Positions 1-8,852 of a stretch of 64,000 nt of DNA are shown here, piece by piece (position 1 is the stretch's first letter; the number at the start of each line of letters is the position of its first letter). The position numbers were made by a program, and so were the translations under genes. Source of the stretch: Shouchella xiaoxiensis. Its GTDB lineage: Bacteria; Bacillota; Bacilli; Bacillales; Bacillaceae_D. The DNA lies in the NCBI RefSeq assembly GCF_016907895.1, contig NZ_JAFBCV010000009.1, forward strand, positions 1 to 64,000. The letters run 5' to 3'. A model generated the notes under the pieces. That model was not told the DNA's origin, did no database searches, and worked only from the letters and a program-made list of their open reading frames with translations.

Positions 1-20
1 TATACGTTTTTGCCCATGCA

Positions 21-73
21 AAAACACCTCCGAATTTGTACTTTGTTCAAGTGTACCATTTCGAAGGTGTTTT
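21..73. repeat. Inverted repeat with long loop
   Basis: Arms of 14 bases (21-34 and 60-73) pair with a single mismatch around a 25-base loop. It lies downstream of the minus-strand aldolase gene and could end that operon, but neither side carries a long T-run, so a terminator role is only inferred. Confidence 0.4.
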
Positions 74-122
74 ATAGTGTCTCATTTTCTTAGGTTAGTC
101 TATAGTAAAAGGGGGGTTTTTT

Positions 123-992
123 TTATACAAATGCAGGAACAACCGTATTCTCACTGCCGACTATTTGGATTTTAGACTTTGCCATTTCAATGGCGGCTTC
201 TTTTGCTTTTTGTAAGTATGCACGAGGATCTAGACTTTCTGGTGAATCGATGAAATGTTGACGAATGGCTTCTGAATACGCATTTTTTAATTCAGTAGAA
301 ACATTCACTTTCGCCATCCCAAGTTGAACACAATGACGTACATCTTCTTCTGGCACTGCTGATCCACCGTGGAGCACTAATGGAACATCGACGCTGGCAG
401 CGATTTCTTCTATTCGTTTGAAATCAATGTCTGGTTTGCCTTTGTAAATACCATGTGCCGTACCAATAGCTGGAGCTAAAGTTGGAACTCCTGTTAACTC
501 AACAAAACGTTTGCACTCTTCAGGAATTGCTTTCTGTGCATCTTCCTCTGCGACAACAATGTCATCTTCAACGCCGCCAACTTTACCGAGTTCTGCCTCA
601 ATATTGACATTCAATGTTTTTGCTAATGCGACAACTTCTTGGGTCCGGGCTACATTTTCCTCAAAAGGGTGCATGGATGCATCAATCATGACAGAAGTAT
701 ATCCTGCTCTAATTGCTTCTTTTATCACACTGTAATCGGTACAGTGATCGAGGTGCAGGCCTGTTGGGACGTTAAAATGCTCAGCCGCAGCTCTTGCAAC
801 GCGAACAATATTATCTGCTTTTAGCGATTTGACCGTTCCAACAGTCGTCTGAAGGATCACGGGGGATTTTAACTCAGCCGCAGCTTCTAGCACCCAGAAG
901 ATGCTGTCAAAAGAGTGGACGTTAAAAGCAACGATTCCATGTTTATTTGCTTTTGCTTTTTGGAGCATTGGTGTTGTTGATTGTAATCCCAT
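123..992 (-). CDS. Class II fructose/tagatose-bisphosphate aldolase
   Basis: This is a 289-residue zinc-dependent class II aldolase of the FbaA/GatY/KbaY family, which cleaves a ketohexose 1,6-bisphosphate to dihydroxyacetone phosphate and glyceraldehyde 3-phosphate in the cytoplasm. The Zn-binding histidine contexts HLDHC (near residue 80), GTAHG (near 180) and VLHGGS (near 208) are all present, and the length is normal for the family. The ATG overlaps the stop of the upstream EIIA gene (TAATG), so the two are probably translationally coupled. Following a PTS and a PfkB kinase, it would complete a pathway from ketose 1-phosphate to triose phosphates. Tagatose is as likely a substrate as fructose, because a housekeeping FBP aldolase would normally be encoded elsewhere. 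The family is certain; the substrate is not. Confidence 0.9.
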   Translation of the reverse strand: MGLQSTTPMLQKAKANKHGIVAFNVHSFDSIFWVLEAAAELKSPVILQTTVGTVKSLKADNIVRVARAAAEHFNVPTGLHLDHCTDYSVIKEAIRAGYTSVMIDASMHPFEENVARTQEVVALAKTLNVNIEAELGKVGGVEDDIVVAEEDAQKAIPEECKRFVELTGVPTLAPAIGTAHGIYKGKPDIDFKRIEEIAASVDVPLVLHGGSAVPEEDVRHCVQLGMAKVNVSTELKNAYSEAIRQHFIDSPESLDPRAYLQKAKEAAIEMAKSKIQIVGSENTVVPAFV

Positions 993-1447
993 TAGTTGTC
1001 ATCTCCCATAATAGCTAGATTGATTTTTTTTGAAAGCTCCAGTTCAGTTTGTGAATGAAGAAATCCATCTCTTTTTTCGTCATCCATTAAAGCACTTGAT
1101 AAAGAAGCTAAGGCCTTCAGGTGAGTGGAGCCAGCTTCTTCTTTAGGAATAAGCAAGGAAATGAAGAAAAAAGCAGGTTGGTCATCAAATGAATTCCACT
1201 CAATCCCTTGTTCCGTTCGAACAACCACAATTCCTGGTTTTTTTATGGCGTCGGCTTGTGTATGGGGAATGGCAAAACCATCTTGAAACCCCGTTGAGCT
1301 TTGTAACTCCCGTTCGTTTAAACCTGTGATCACTCCTTCGACGCTTGAAGCAATACCATTTTGTAGTGCCAATTCAGCAATAACCGTAAAGACTTCTTCT
1401 TGTGTTTTTGCAGTTGAGTGCAAATAAATTTGGTTTTGCGTAATCAT
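992..1447 (-). CDS. PTS EIIA component, fructose/mannitol type
   Basis: A 151-residue EIIA domain of the fructose-mannitol family, which accepts phosphate from HPr on a histidine and passes it to EIIB. The active-site histidine lies in GFAIPHTQ. I place the start at the ATG at 1447: a GTG three codons upstream sits inside the ribosome binding site (AAAGGAG), while this ATG has an 8-base spacing. It follows the EIIBC gene closely and overlaps the aldolase start by one base. EIIA as a separate polypeptide, rather than fused to EIIBC, is common in tagatose- and fructose-type systems of Firmicutes. Confidence 0.9.
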   Translation of the reverse strand: MITQNQIYLHSTAKTQEEVFTVIAELALQNGIASSVEGVITGLNERELQSSTGFQDGFAIPHTQADAIKKPGIVVVRTEQGIEWNSFDDQPAFFFISLLIPKEEAGSTHLKALASLSSALMDDEKRDGFLHSQTELELSKKINLAIMGDDN

Positions 1448-1468
1448 GTCCTTCACTCCTTTGAGAAA

Positions 1469-2893
1469 TTAACCTTCTATCGGTTTTCCACCAGCGATTT
1501 TTTTCCGGTATAGTCCAAAAATGATGCCTGCAATAATTGAACCAGTTAAGATTGAAAACACCCACTTTAATGCACCTGTGACAACAGGCAATACAAGAAA
1601 GCCACCATGTGGTGCTGGAACCTGTACACCGAAGTAATACGTCATAATTGCCGCAATTGAAGAGCCCAACATAAGAATGGGTAAGACGACAATGGGGTTT
1701 TTAGCAGCAAATGGAATTGCCCCTTCGGTTATATGAGTAGAACCGAGAATAAAGTTAACCATTCCAGCGTTCCGTTCTTCTTTATTGAAATACTTACGGT
1801 AAAATAACACAGCGAAAGCAGTAATTAACGGTGGGGCAATACACGCAGCAGAAACACCTGCCATAAAATAAAGATTTCCTTGTGACAACAACAACGTTCC
1901 TGTTACGTAAGCAGCCTTGTTAACAGGTCCTCCCATATCAAACGCACACATTGCGCCAACGATTAATCCTAATAAAAGCGGGCTAGAGGTCTGGACGGAA
2001 GATAAAAACGTCATCATGCCTTCATTAATTGATGCTATTGGTGTCATAAGCGGGAACATGATCGCCCCTATTAAGAAAATGCCGAGGACGGGAAACAAGA
2101 AAATCATTTTTAAGCCGTCCAATGATTTTGGTAGCTTCTTTAAAAGAACTTGTAGAAGCACGATTAAGTAACCTGCTGCAAAACCTGCTATAATTCCGCC
2201 AAGAAAGCCAGCACCAGTTTCAACAGCTAGTAAACCTCCAATAAAACCAACGACCATTCCTGAGCGTTTTCCAATTGATTCGGCAATAAATGCTGCAAGT
2301 ATTGGCACCATTAAGCTAAAACTAAGACCACCAAGATCATTTAAAAAGGCAGCAAACGCATTATATGTCTCGTGTTCTGGATCAGCAGAATAAATACCAA
2401 ACAAGAAAGATAAAGCAATAAGCACTCCACCCCCTACGACAAAAGGAAGCATATGGGATACACCATTCATTAATGATTTGTAGATCGATCGTCCAATCGT
2501 GTTGCCAGTTTTAGAAGAACGATCTGCCGTCCCTTCTTGTTGAGAGGTGTTACCATTTTTTGATTTGTAAATGGGAGCTTCATTAGTAAGAACTTGCTGG
2601 ATTAGTGCTTCCGCACCGCGAAGTGCTTTTGCTACTGGAACATCAACAACAGGTTTGCCATGAAAACGATCAGCGTTAACATCTTTATCTGCAGCGATAA
2701 TGACTCCAGCAGCTTCCTTTATATCCGCCTCCGTTAAAGCGTTCTCAATTCCAGCTTGACCGTGCGTTTCTACTTTTATTTCAATGTCTTCTGGCATCTT
2801 TTCAGCTGCTTTTTTAAGCGCGGCTGCTGCCATAAAAGTATGAGCTATTCCGGTCGGACAACCAGTAACAGCAATAATTTTTACTCTACTCAT
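1469..2893 (-). CDS. PTS EIIBC component, fructose family
   Basis: A 474-residue membrane permease. The N-terminal EIIB domain carries the phospho-cysteine in the motif TGCPTGIAHT (residues 10-19), and a low-complexity linker around residues 110-125 leads to a multi-span EIIC domain. It imports a ketohexose and phosphorylates it at C1 using the separate EIIA. The start ATG at 2893 follows AGGAGGGG and overlaps the end of the kinase gene by 8 bases (ATGAGTAG), which suggests coupling. The sugar cannot be assigned from sequence; fructose or tagatose are the plausible ones. Confidence 0.9.
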   Translation of the reverse strand: MSRVKIIAVTGCPTGIAHTFMAAAALKKAAEKMPEDIEIKVETHGQAGIENALTEADIKEAAGVIIAADKDVNADRFHGKPVVDVPVAKALRGAEALIQQVLTNEAPIYKSKNGNTSQQEGTADRSSKTGNTIGRSIYKSLMNGVSHMLPFVVGGGVLIALSFLFGIYSADPEHETYNAFAAFLNDLGGLSFSLMVPILAAFIAESIGKRSGMVVGFIGGLLAVETGAGFLGGIIAGFAAGYLIVLLQVLLKKLPKSLDGLKMIFLFPVLGIFLIGAIMFPLMTPIASINEGMMTFLSSVQTSSPLLLGLIVGAMCAFDMGGPVNKAAYVTGTLLLSQGNLYFMAGVSAACIAPPLITAFAVLFYRKYFNKEERNAGMVNFILGSTHITEGAIPFAAKNPIVVLPILMLGSSIAAIMTYYFGVQVPAPHGGFLVLPVVTGALKWVFSILTGSIIAGIIFGLYRKKIAGGKPIEG

Positions 2894-3812
2894 TTAAACC
2901 CCTCCTAGTAATTTGTACTTGTTTAACAAGCTGAGGAATATCTGTTAAATCACTCAATCCCTTAGAGAAAGCTGTTGAAGCACCTGTAGCTGTCGCGTGT
3001 ATTAACGCTTCCTCTAGCGATTTCCCTTGTTTATAAAGGCCAATAAAAGTACCAAGTAAAGCATCGCCAGAACATGCTGTATTTAGAACCGACCCTTGAG
3101 GAGATGTTAGAACAAAGCATGTATCTTCATTTAAGAAGATACTTCCCTTCTCTCCACGTGAGACTAAGACTTGTTTTGCTCCTTGCTTAATGAGTTCCTG
3201 CCCGTAATGAATAATTTCGTTTTCATCTAATTCGTGCTCTAGGTTAAAAAAGGCAGCGAGTTCTTCGTCATTCGGTTTAAGCAAATATGGCTTGTGTTTG
3301 AGAATTTGTTCGGGTGAAGCAATGCTTGTATCTAAAACAAAATCAATTTCTTTTTCTTCACAAATTTTAGCAATCTCTATAAAAATAGTGTCGCTTACAT
3401 TAAGAGGAAGACTACCGGATACAATTAGCGTATCTCCCTTATTGATCTGTTTTATTTTACTTAACAAAAGCTGTTGTTTTTCATCTGTTATCGAAGGTCC
3501 CTGATTAACAACTTTGTATTCTTTATCTGCATTCATGAACACATTTATACGAGTAATGCCATCAACATGAACAAAATCGGTTTTAATATTTAAATCGTTT
3601 AAAGATTGCTGAATGAAATTTCCAGTGAAGCCTGCTACAAACCCCATTGCTACATTGTCAATACCGTGTTTCTTTAACATAATTGAAACGTTAACACCTT
3701 TGCCATTAGGTTGATAATCCTCATCGATTGTCCGATTAACTATTTCAGGTTGAAGCGTGTCAAGTTCAACGTAAAGATCGATAGCGGCATTCATCGTGCA
3801 TGTGTAAATCAT
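2886..3812 (-). CDS. PfkB-family 1-phosphofructokinase / tagatose-6-P kinase
   Basis: A 308-residue PfkB-fold kinase resembling FruK and LacC, which phosphorylates a ketohexose phosphate to the 1,6-bisphosphate. The N-terminal glycine-rich substrate motif (NGKGVNVS, residues 37-44) and the C-terminal catalytic motif are visible; the latter reads TACSGDALLG, with a cysteine where GxGD is usual, while the catalytic Asp is kept. It is the first gene of the minus-strand operon kinase-EIIBC-EIIA-aldolase. A similar gene order is known for tagatose use in Bacillus licheniformis, so that function is an open alternative to fructose. Confidence 0.85.
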   Translation of the reverse strand: MIYTCTMNAAIDLYVELDTLQPEIVNRTIDEDYQPNGKGVNVSIMLKKHGIDNVAMGFVAGFTGNFIQQSLNDLNIKTDFVHVDGITRINVFMNADKEYKVVNQGPSITDEKQQLLLSKIKQINKGDTLIVSGSLPLNVSDTIFIEIAKICEEKEIDFVLDTSIASPEQILKHKPYLLKPNDEELAAFFNLEHELDENEIIHYGQELIKQGAKQVLVSRGEKGSIFLNEDTCFVLTSPQGSVLNTACSGDALLGTFIGLYKQGKSLEEALIHATATGASTAFSKGLSDLTDIPQLVKQVQITRRGLNE

Positions 3813-3878
3813 GTTTTCTCACCATCTTCTTGGAATCTAATTTCTTAATTAAAGTATGGCATGATTCATTATGTAAAT

Positions 3879-3897
3879 GTTTTCAGTTTATGAAAAC
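3879..3897. promoter_or_regulatory. Candidate operator of the PTS operon
   Basis: GTTTTCA and TGAAAAC form a perfect 7-base inverted repeat around GTTTA. It sits between the kinase start (3812) and the end of the RpiR-type regulator, where an operator for that regulator would be expected. Binding is inferred from position and symmetry only. Confidence 0.4.
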
Positions 3898-3900
3898 TCG

Positions 3901-3943
3901 AAAAAACCACACCTAAATCAGAATGAGGAGCGGTGTGGTTTTT
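3901..3943 (-). terminator. Terminator of the RpiR regulator gene
   Basis: AAAAAACCACACC (3901-3913) pairs with GGTGTGGTTTTT (3932-3943). On the minus strand the hairpin ends in a T-run, and it overlaps the last codons of the regulator. It separates the regulator from the PTS operon promoter. Confidence 0.75.
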
Positions 3944-4741
3944 GTGTGAAGGTATCGGATGTATCGCTGGTACGAATAACGTAAGCATCTAATAGAACAC
4001 GTGCAATTACATTTAAAGAGAGTCTAGAACGAACTTCATAGTCGGGTATGGGAGAGCTTTCACTTTTATAGCCCAGCAAGGTCATATCAGATCGTTTATT
4101 AAGTGATGAGTTTACTTTAGTTGTTAGTGTAATCGTTGTGACCTGCAAGATACTTAAGTTCTGACATGCTTCGACAAGTTCTTCGGTTTCACCATTTAAT
4201 GAAATAAAAATGACTAAATCTGAACGATGGTCCATTTTCCGTGATTTTATCCGAATGATATTTGGATCATCATGCATTTCGCAAGTCTTACCTAATACCT
4301 GTAGCTTAACAGTCATTTCGTGGGCAATCATTTGAGAGAAACCTCGGGCAAAGATATAAATTTTTTTGCATCGTGCATCTTTTGGACAGCGTCTTCAATC
4401 TGACCGATGCTTTGTAGTTGAATTGTTCTTCGCACTTCTTCTTCATTTTTCTGAAGTGCTTTTTTAATAGATTGATCAATACCACTTAAGTTACCCTCTG
4501 TATCAATCATTGTCTTGTCTTGTTCTAACCGATATTTAAAGGAGGTGTATCCTCTGTACCCAAGCTTTTTCATCAATCGAACGATAGTAGCGGTTGACAC
4601 GGTTGCACGATCACTCAAGGTCACAATTGACATCGTCGCAATATCATCTAAATGATCATGTATATACGTTAATAAGTAACGTTCTGTTGAACTCAGTCGC
4701 TCAAAAACGTCTGGGGGGACATTAAACAAAGCTTTATCCAT
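3918..4741 (-). pseudogene. RpiR/MurR-family regulator split by a frameshift
   Basis: Two consecutive reading frames together give one RpiR-type regulator of about 273 residues. The first (4328-4741) holds the N-terminal HTH_6 domain (STERYLLTYIHDH, VSTATIVRLMKKLGY); the second (3918-4331) holds the SIS sugar-phosphate-binding domain. They join exactly at a run of seven A (minus strand; 4361-4367 on the plus strand). Reading one base back there gives KKIYIFARGFSQMIAHEM, the expected start of a SIS domain. The run is positioned as A AAA AAA in the zero frame, the classic minus-1 slippery heptamer. It may be a real inactivating deletion, a sequencing slip, or programmed/transcriptional slippage. 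By position it should control the adjacent PTS operon. Confidence 0.75.
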
Positions 4742-5097
4742 TTTGGCCTCATCCTCTTTTTGTAAAAAGTTGAACTATCAAATAGTTTAACACCAATGAT
4801 GCTTTCGTAAACGACAATTCATTATTATCTAAGTAATATAGACTAATTGTACCTCGTTTATAAAATGGTGCATTTTAATCAATTTTTATTAATAATTTAA
4901 ACACTATTTTAAAATGAGAGAGATTGTGCATCTCTTCAGTCTTCTTTCGATGATTGATATGAATACAGATTTTATTTAATTAATTTTAGAAAAACGTTAA
5001 ACACAATTTAATTTAGGCCGATAATAGTTATGAACAAATTGAATAATTCTTGCTTTCATAGTTTCAGGAAGAAGAAAATTGATCAGGAGGATCATTT
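4742..5097. other. Divergent intergenic region, regulator / csrA
   Basis: This AT-rich region lies between the divergent regulator and csrA-like genes. The only strong signal is the sigma-D promoter at 4998-5024, plus an AGGAGG ribosome binding site just before 5098. I see no small gene in it. Confidence 0.6.
4998..5024 (+). promoter_or_regulatory. Sigma-D (SigD/FliA) promoter
   Basis: TAAA (4998-5001), exactly 15 bases, then GCCGATAA (5017-5024): a full match to the flagellar sigma-D consensus. It lies 73 bases before the csrA-like start and should drive csrA and flagellin as late flagellar genes. Confidence 0.85.
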
Positions 5098-5307
5098 ATG
5101 AATAGCAAAAAGTATGAACTAGCCACGAGAAAGACAAAAGGTCTTGCTCTAATGAGAAAAGAAGACCAAGGTATTTTAATTGGAGACGACATTCGTATTA
5201 CAATTACTGAGGTAAACGGTGCTCAAGTTAAAGTATTAGTTGACGCACCTAAACAGGTTTCTGTTCAAAGATTGGAGCTTGTCTTAGAAGAATTTGAAAA
5301 AGAGTAA
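5098..5307 (+). CDS. csrA: CsrA-like translational regulator, N-terminally extended
   Basis: A 69-residue protein whose residues 16-66 align with CsrA. It has LALMRK where CsrA has LVLSRK, then IGDDIRITITEVNGAQVKV and the strongly conserved DAPKQVSVQR, including the RNA-contacting arginine (R58). Ahead of the domain is a basic extension of about 14 residues (NSKKYELATRKTKG) that ordinary CsrA lacks. The start is set by AGGAGG 6-7 bases upstream of ATG; no start codon lies closer to the usual CsrA N-terminus in this frame. CsrA dimers bind GGA-containing RNA loops and block ribosome access; in Bacillus the known target is the flagellin mRNA, with FliW as antagonist. Flagellin lies 86 bases downstream, but fliW is not in the window. 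Together with the sigma-D promoter this suggests a local autoregulated flagellin unit. Confidence 0.85.
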   Translation: MNSKKYELATRKTKGLALMRKEDQGILIGDDIRITITEVNGAQVKVLVDAPKQVSVQRLELVLEEFEKE

Positions 5308-5349
5308 GTTCATTCCTCGTGAAAGCGGGTTTGAAAATAAATCTATCGT

Positions 5350-5386
5350 TCACAAGGATGTGGCGATAAGAAAAATACAAGGAAGT
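5350..5386 (+). promoter_or_regulatory. Two candidate CsrA binding sites in the flagellin leader
   Basis: TCACAAGGATGT (5350-5361) and ATACAAGGAAGT (5375-5386) resemble the CsrA consensus RUACARGGAUGU; the second differs at one position and contains the ribosome binding site of the flagellin gene. Two sites, one over the Shine-Dalgarno, is the arrangement known for the Bacillus subtilis hag leader. Binding is inferred. Confidence 0.7.
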
Positions 5387-5393
5387 GTCGATT

Positions 5394-6917
5394 ATGATTA
5401 TTAATAACAATTTGAGCGCAATGAATGCTCATCGTCAGCTTGGAGTTAACCAAGGAATGGCGGCAAAAGCACAAGAAAAATTATCTTCAGGTCTTCGTAT
5501 TAACAAGGCTGGAGACGATGCTGCTGGTCTTGCTATCTCTGAGAAAATGCGTGCGCAAGTTCGTGGTTTGGATCAAGCTAGCCGTAACTCACAAGATGGC
5601 ATCTCTATGATTCAGACTGCAGAGGGAGCACTCTCTGAAACACATTCAATTCTTCAACGTATGCGTGAACTCGCTACACAAGCGGCTAATGGTACAAATA
5701 CAGACCAGGATCGCCAAAATATTCAAGATGAAATAAATTCACTAACATCTGAAATTAACCGTATTGGTAATACAACGGAATTTAATGGTCAAAAACTTCT
5801 TAATGGTGCAAGTTCAATTGAAACGAACCAAACTGTAAACTCTATTGCAGGTCCTGCTACAGCAACGTCTGGTGTAGGATCAATTGACTTAGCTGATGTT
5901 ACAATTGCAGAAGGTAATACCTTTATAATTAACGGTGAAACATTTACAGCTATAGCAGCTGATGAAACGGCTGAAGGAAACCAATTTAACGTTGGAGCTG
6001 ATGCTGGAGCGTCTATAGATAACTTACGTACAGCTATTGGTGCTAATGATAACTTTAATTCTGGAGGAACGGGTACAACAATCACTGTTACTGAAGCAGC
6101 TGCATCAGGAGAGAACTTTACTTTTAGTTCAAATGTAAACGATATTGAACTTACTCAAGATACACCGTCTCAACTAGCAGCAACTGCTGGAGAGGCTACT
6201 TTAACTTTGTCTGATAATCTTAAAGCTGGTACAGTGATATCAGTAAATGGAACGGATTTTACAGCAGTAGCTCAAGGTGAAACAGCAGGAGCAAATCAAT
6301 TTGTAATTGGTGAAGATGCAGGGGCTACGGCTGCTAACTTAGCTAACGCAATAGGTGGTATTGCTTCAGCAACTGACAACGTAATTACTTTAACCGAAGC
6401 AACTCCATCAGGAGAAAACTTTGATGTAAAAGTTACAAGTCAATTTAGTTCAACTTTCCAGATTGGTGCTAACCAAGGTCAATCACTTTCTTTGAATATA
6501 GCTGATATGCGCGCAGATGCTTTAAATTTGACAACTTCTTTAAGTAACGCTACACAAGCTCAAAAAGATAGCTTAGGAGTTACTAATGGGACTAATAGTG
6601 ACGTTACTGAACTGGCATTAGATGTTTCAACTCATGAATCAGCTGCTCAAGCTATTACAACTATCCAAAGTGCAATTGATAAAGTCTCTAATGAGCGCTC
6701 TAACCTTGGTGCTAACCAAAATCGCTTAGAGCATACAATCTCTAACTTGAACAACTCTTCTGAGAACCTTCAAGCTGCTGAGTCTCGTATTCGCGACGTA
6801 GACATGGCTAAAGAAATCATGGAGTTCACGAAGCAAAACATCTTGTCTCAAGCTTCTCAGTCAATGCTTGCGCAAGCAAATCAAGCACCGCAACAAGTAC
6901 TACAACTTCTAGGATAA
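5394..6917 (+). CDS. hag: Flagellin with duplicated variable domain
   Basis: A 507-residue flagellin, the filament subunit exported by the flagellar type III system. The conserved N-terminal D0/D1 helix ([37 protein letters not shown]) and C-terminal D1/D0 helix ([16 protein letters not shown], ending [11 protein letters not shown]) are complete. I use ATG 5394 rather than GTG 5385, because AAGGAAG overlaps the GTG and is well placed for the ATG. The central variable region (about residues 140-360) contains two related units, roughly residues 164-247 and 269-349. Each has a V/I-NG-F-A core, an ETAxGNQF/ANQF segment, a DAGA-NL-AIG segment and an SGENF end. This makes the protein much longer than B. 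subtilis Hag. Expression is probably sigma-D dependent and CsrA controlled. Confidence 0.93.
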   Translation: MIINNNLSAMNAHRQLGVNQGMAAKAQEKLSSGLRINKAGDDAAGLAISEKMRAQVRGLDQASRNSQDGISMIQTAEGALSETHSILQRMRELATQAANGTNTDQDRQNIQDEINSLTSEINRIGNTTEFNGQKLLNGASSIETNQTVNSIAGPATATSGVGSIDLADVTIAEGNTFIINGETFTAIAADETAEGNQFNVGADAGASIDNLRTAIGANDNFNSGGTGTTITVTEAAASGENFTFSSNVNDIELTQDTPSQLAATAGEATLTLSDNLKAGTVISVNGTDFTAVAQGETAGANQFVIGEDAGATAANLANAIGGIASATDNVITLTEATPSGENFDVKVTSQFSSTFQIGANQGQSLSLNIADMRADALNLTTSLSNATQAQKDSLGVTNGTNSDVTELALDVSTHESAAQAITTIQSAIDKVSNERSNLGANQNRLEHTISNLNNSSENLQAAESRIRDVDMAKEIMEFTKQNILSQASQSMLAQANQAPQQVLQLLG

Positions 6918-6925
6918 TTTCTAGT

Positions 6926-6953
6926 AAACCCTTCTTTAGAGAAGGGTTTTTTT
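6926..6953 (+). terminator. Flagellin terminator
   Basis: AAACCCTTCT and AGAAGGGTTT form a perfect 10-base stem with a TTAG loop, followed by a T-run, directly after the flagellin stop. Confidence 0.9.
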
Positions 6954-7248
6954 ATGTGATAAAGCGTAAAACATTTAACATAAAAACAACTAATCATTTA
7001 ACTGAAAGCCGTTTAAATATTTCAACATAAGCTAACAGTCTACAATTATTAGGTTATTAAATTTAGACTAACCGAGCAATCTAATATTTTAGTATTTTTA
7101 TTTTAGTAAATTCGAGTATACTTAGACCTTAGGCAGTAATAAGGCTTTACATTTACAATAGCTTCTTGACGCTCTCATCCTCACCAATGCATAATATAAA
7201 TTTATACGTTAGGATATAAGACATAAATTAATATTTATGGAGGCATTT
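6954..7248. other. AT-rich spacer at the left edge of the accessory region
   Basis: About 300 bases with no open frame of note. Gene order and base composition change after it, so it may mark the boundary between conserved flagellar DNA and the accessory island. No tRNA or attachment-site repeat was recognised. Confidence 0.4.
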
Positions 7249-7532
7249 ATGTCCGAGTTTCTATGGGGATTTATAATTGCTGCTATCCTTATTTTAATCA
7301 TTTATGAATCAGTAGTTTTTTTTCAAAAAAATACGGAAAAGCTGGATGGAAACCGGATTGTTTAACACCATTAATTATTGGCATATTATTTGTTATTAGC
7401 ATCGCCATGGGAGAATTATTTAACACGGCTGTATTTTTTCTTGTTATAGCCGTCTCTCTATATGTCTTTCCTATTCTTTCGCTAATTGTAATTACTAAAA
7501 TAGTTATCCAAAAATTAAAAGGAAATATGTAA
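7249..7532 (+). pseudogene. Small membrane protein gene broken by a frameshift
   Basis: ATG 7249 follows GGAGG and opens a hydrophobic N-terminus (MSEFLWGFIIAAILILII), but this frame stops at 7365. Shifting frame near the T8/A6 runs at 7317-7331 restores a continuous hydrophobic protein with FNTAVFFLVIAVSLYVFPIL that ends at 7532, about 95 residues in total with three predicted membrane segments. A second, more decayed copy of the 3' half lies at 18973-19149. I do not recognise the family. It is either a recent pseudogene or a sequencing slip in the homopolymers. Confidence 0.5.
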
Positions 7533-7533
7533 A

Positions 7534-7570
7534 AGAAGCCAACTCTGAATTAAGTTGGCTTCTTTTTTTT
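7534..7570. terminator. Bidirectional terminator, repeated at 19150
   Basis: AGAAGCCAACT and AGTTGGCTTCT form an 11-base stem followed by eight T. The same hairpin with slightly different loop recurs at 19150-19187 as part of a longer duplication. Confidence 0.8.
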
Positions 7571-8231
7571 TAAACCTAATCTAAAATTAGCTGAAGGAAA
7601 TACAGGTGCTAAATATTGAAGTCCCTTTTCGTCATAAGTGTAGATGGTATGAGTCATGCCAGAATACGGAATGATAAGGGCTTGAAAATATTCATGATTC
7701 AAATCAAATTGTTGATTTTCTATTGTCTCATTACATACTAGTTCCACAGACATAACATCAAAATCTATTTGATGCTGCATTAATTCGCGCGCCGGTTTCT
7801 GAAATTGCACATTATTCCCAAGCCATTCTGATTCAGCATGATAGAGTATTCCAACACTCGCCACATGCTTTCCTTCATTCAATAAGTGACTTATTCTATT
7901 TACATAACAATCTCCCTCTGGAATATCCCCAAAATAACAGGCCGTTTTTCTCCAAATGACTAACATTTTGTAGTGTAGTGGCATCGACACTATTATTTCC
8001 TGTTTTTTTAGCAACGATAATTCCTAGTATTTTATCATCAATAGCTTCTATTTTTTTCGTTAATGAATATCTGTTCCCCGGACTTCCCCATTTCACTAAA
8101 ATTGAAGAATCTTCTAGAGGTCCAACAAAATCTAATTGATGAATTTTAAGATATTTTTTAAGATTTTCAGGATAATCTGAGGCAACTCTTCCATTGGCGT
8201 ATCCTGTTGGGAATCGCACATCATCTAGCAA
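7550..8231 (-). pseudogene. Remnant of a large glycoside hydrolase-like gene
   Basis: Two overlapping minus-strand frames (7896-8231 and then 7550-8014) together read as the C-terminal part of one protein. Segments such as FPTGYANGRVASDYPEN, VASVGILYHAESEWLG and QKPARELMQHQIDFDV resemble the C-terminal region of large bacterial glycosidases (rhamnosidase-like), but I cannot name the family with certainty. There is no proper start, at least one frameshift lies near 7900-8010, and the 5' part is absent: at about 8232 it abuts the remnant of a different gene. A fragment of the same 3' end recurs after 19188, so this segment was duplicated. Confidence 0.5.
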
Positions 8232-8234
8232 CCA

Positions 8235-8800
<566 letters not shown>

Positions 8801-8803
8801 AGA

Positions 8804-8837
8804 GAAGCCCTTTATTACTAAACTGATGAAGGGCTTC
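8804..8837 (+). terminator. Terminator after the GH1 remnant
   Basis: GAAGCCCTT and AAGGGCTTC pair around a loop of about 16 bases. The T-tract behind it is weak, as expected for a decayed locus. Confidence 0.5.
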
Positions 8838-8852
8838 TTATTAATGTTTTGA

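Noticed and set aside
5789-6085. Open frame antisense to flagellin
   Set aside because: Caused by the Ala/Thr/Gly-rich repeats of the variable domain on the other strand.
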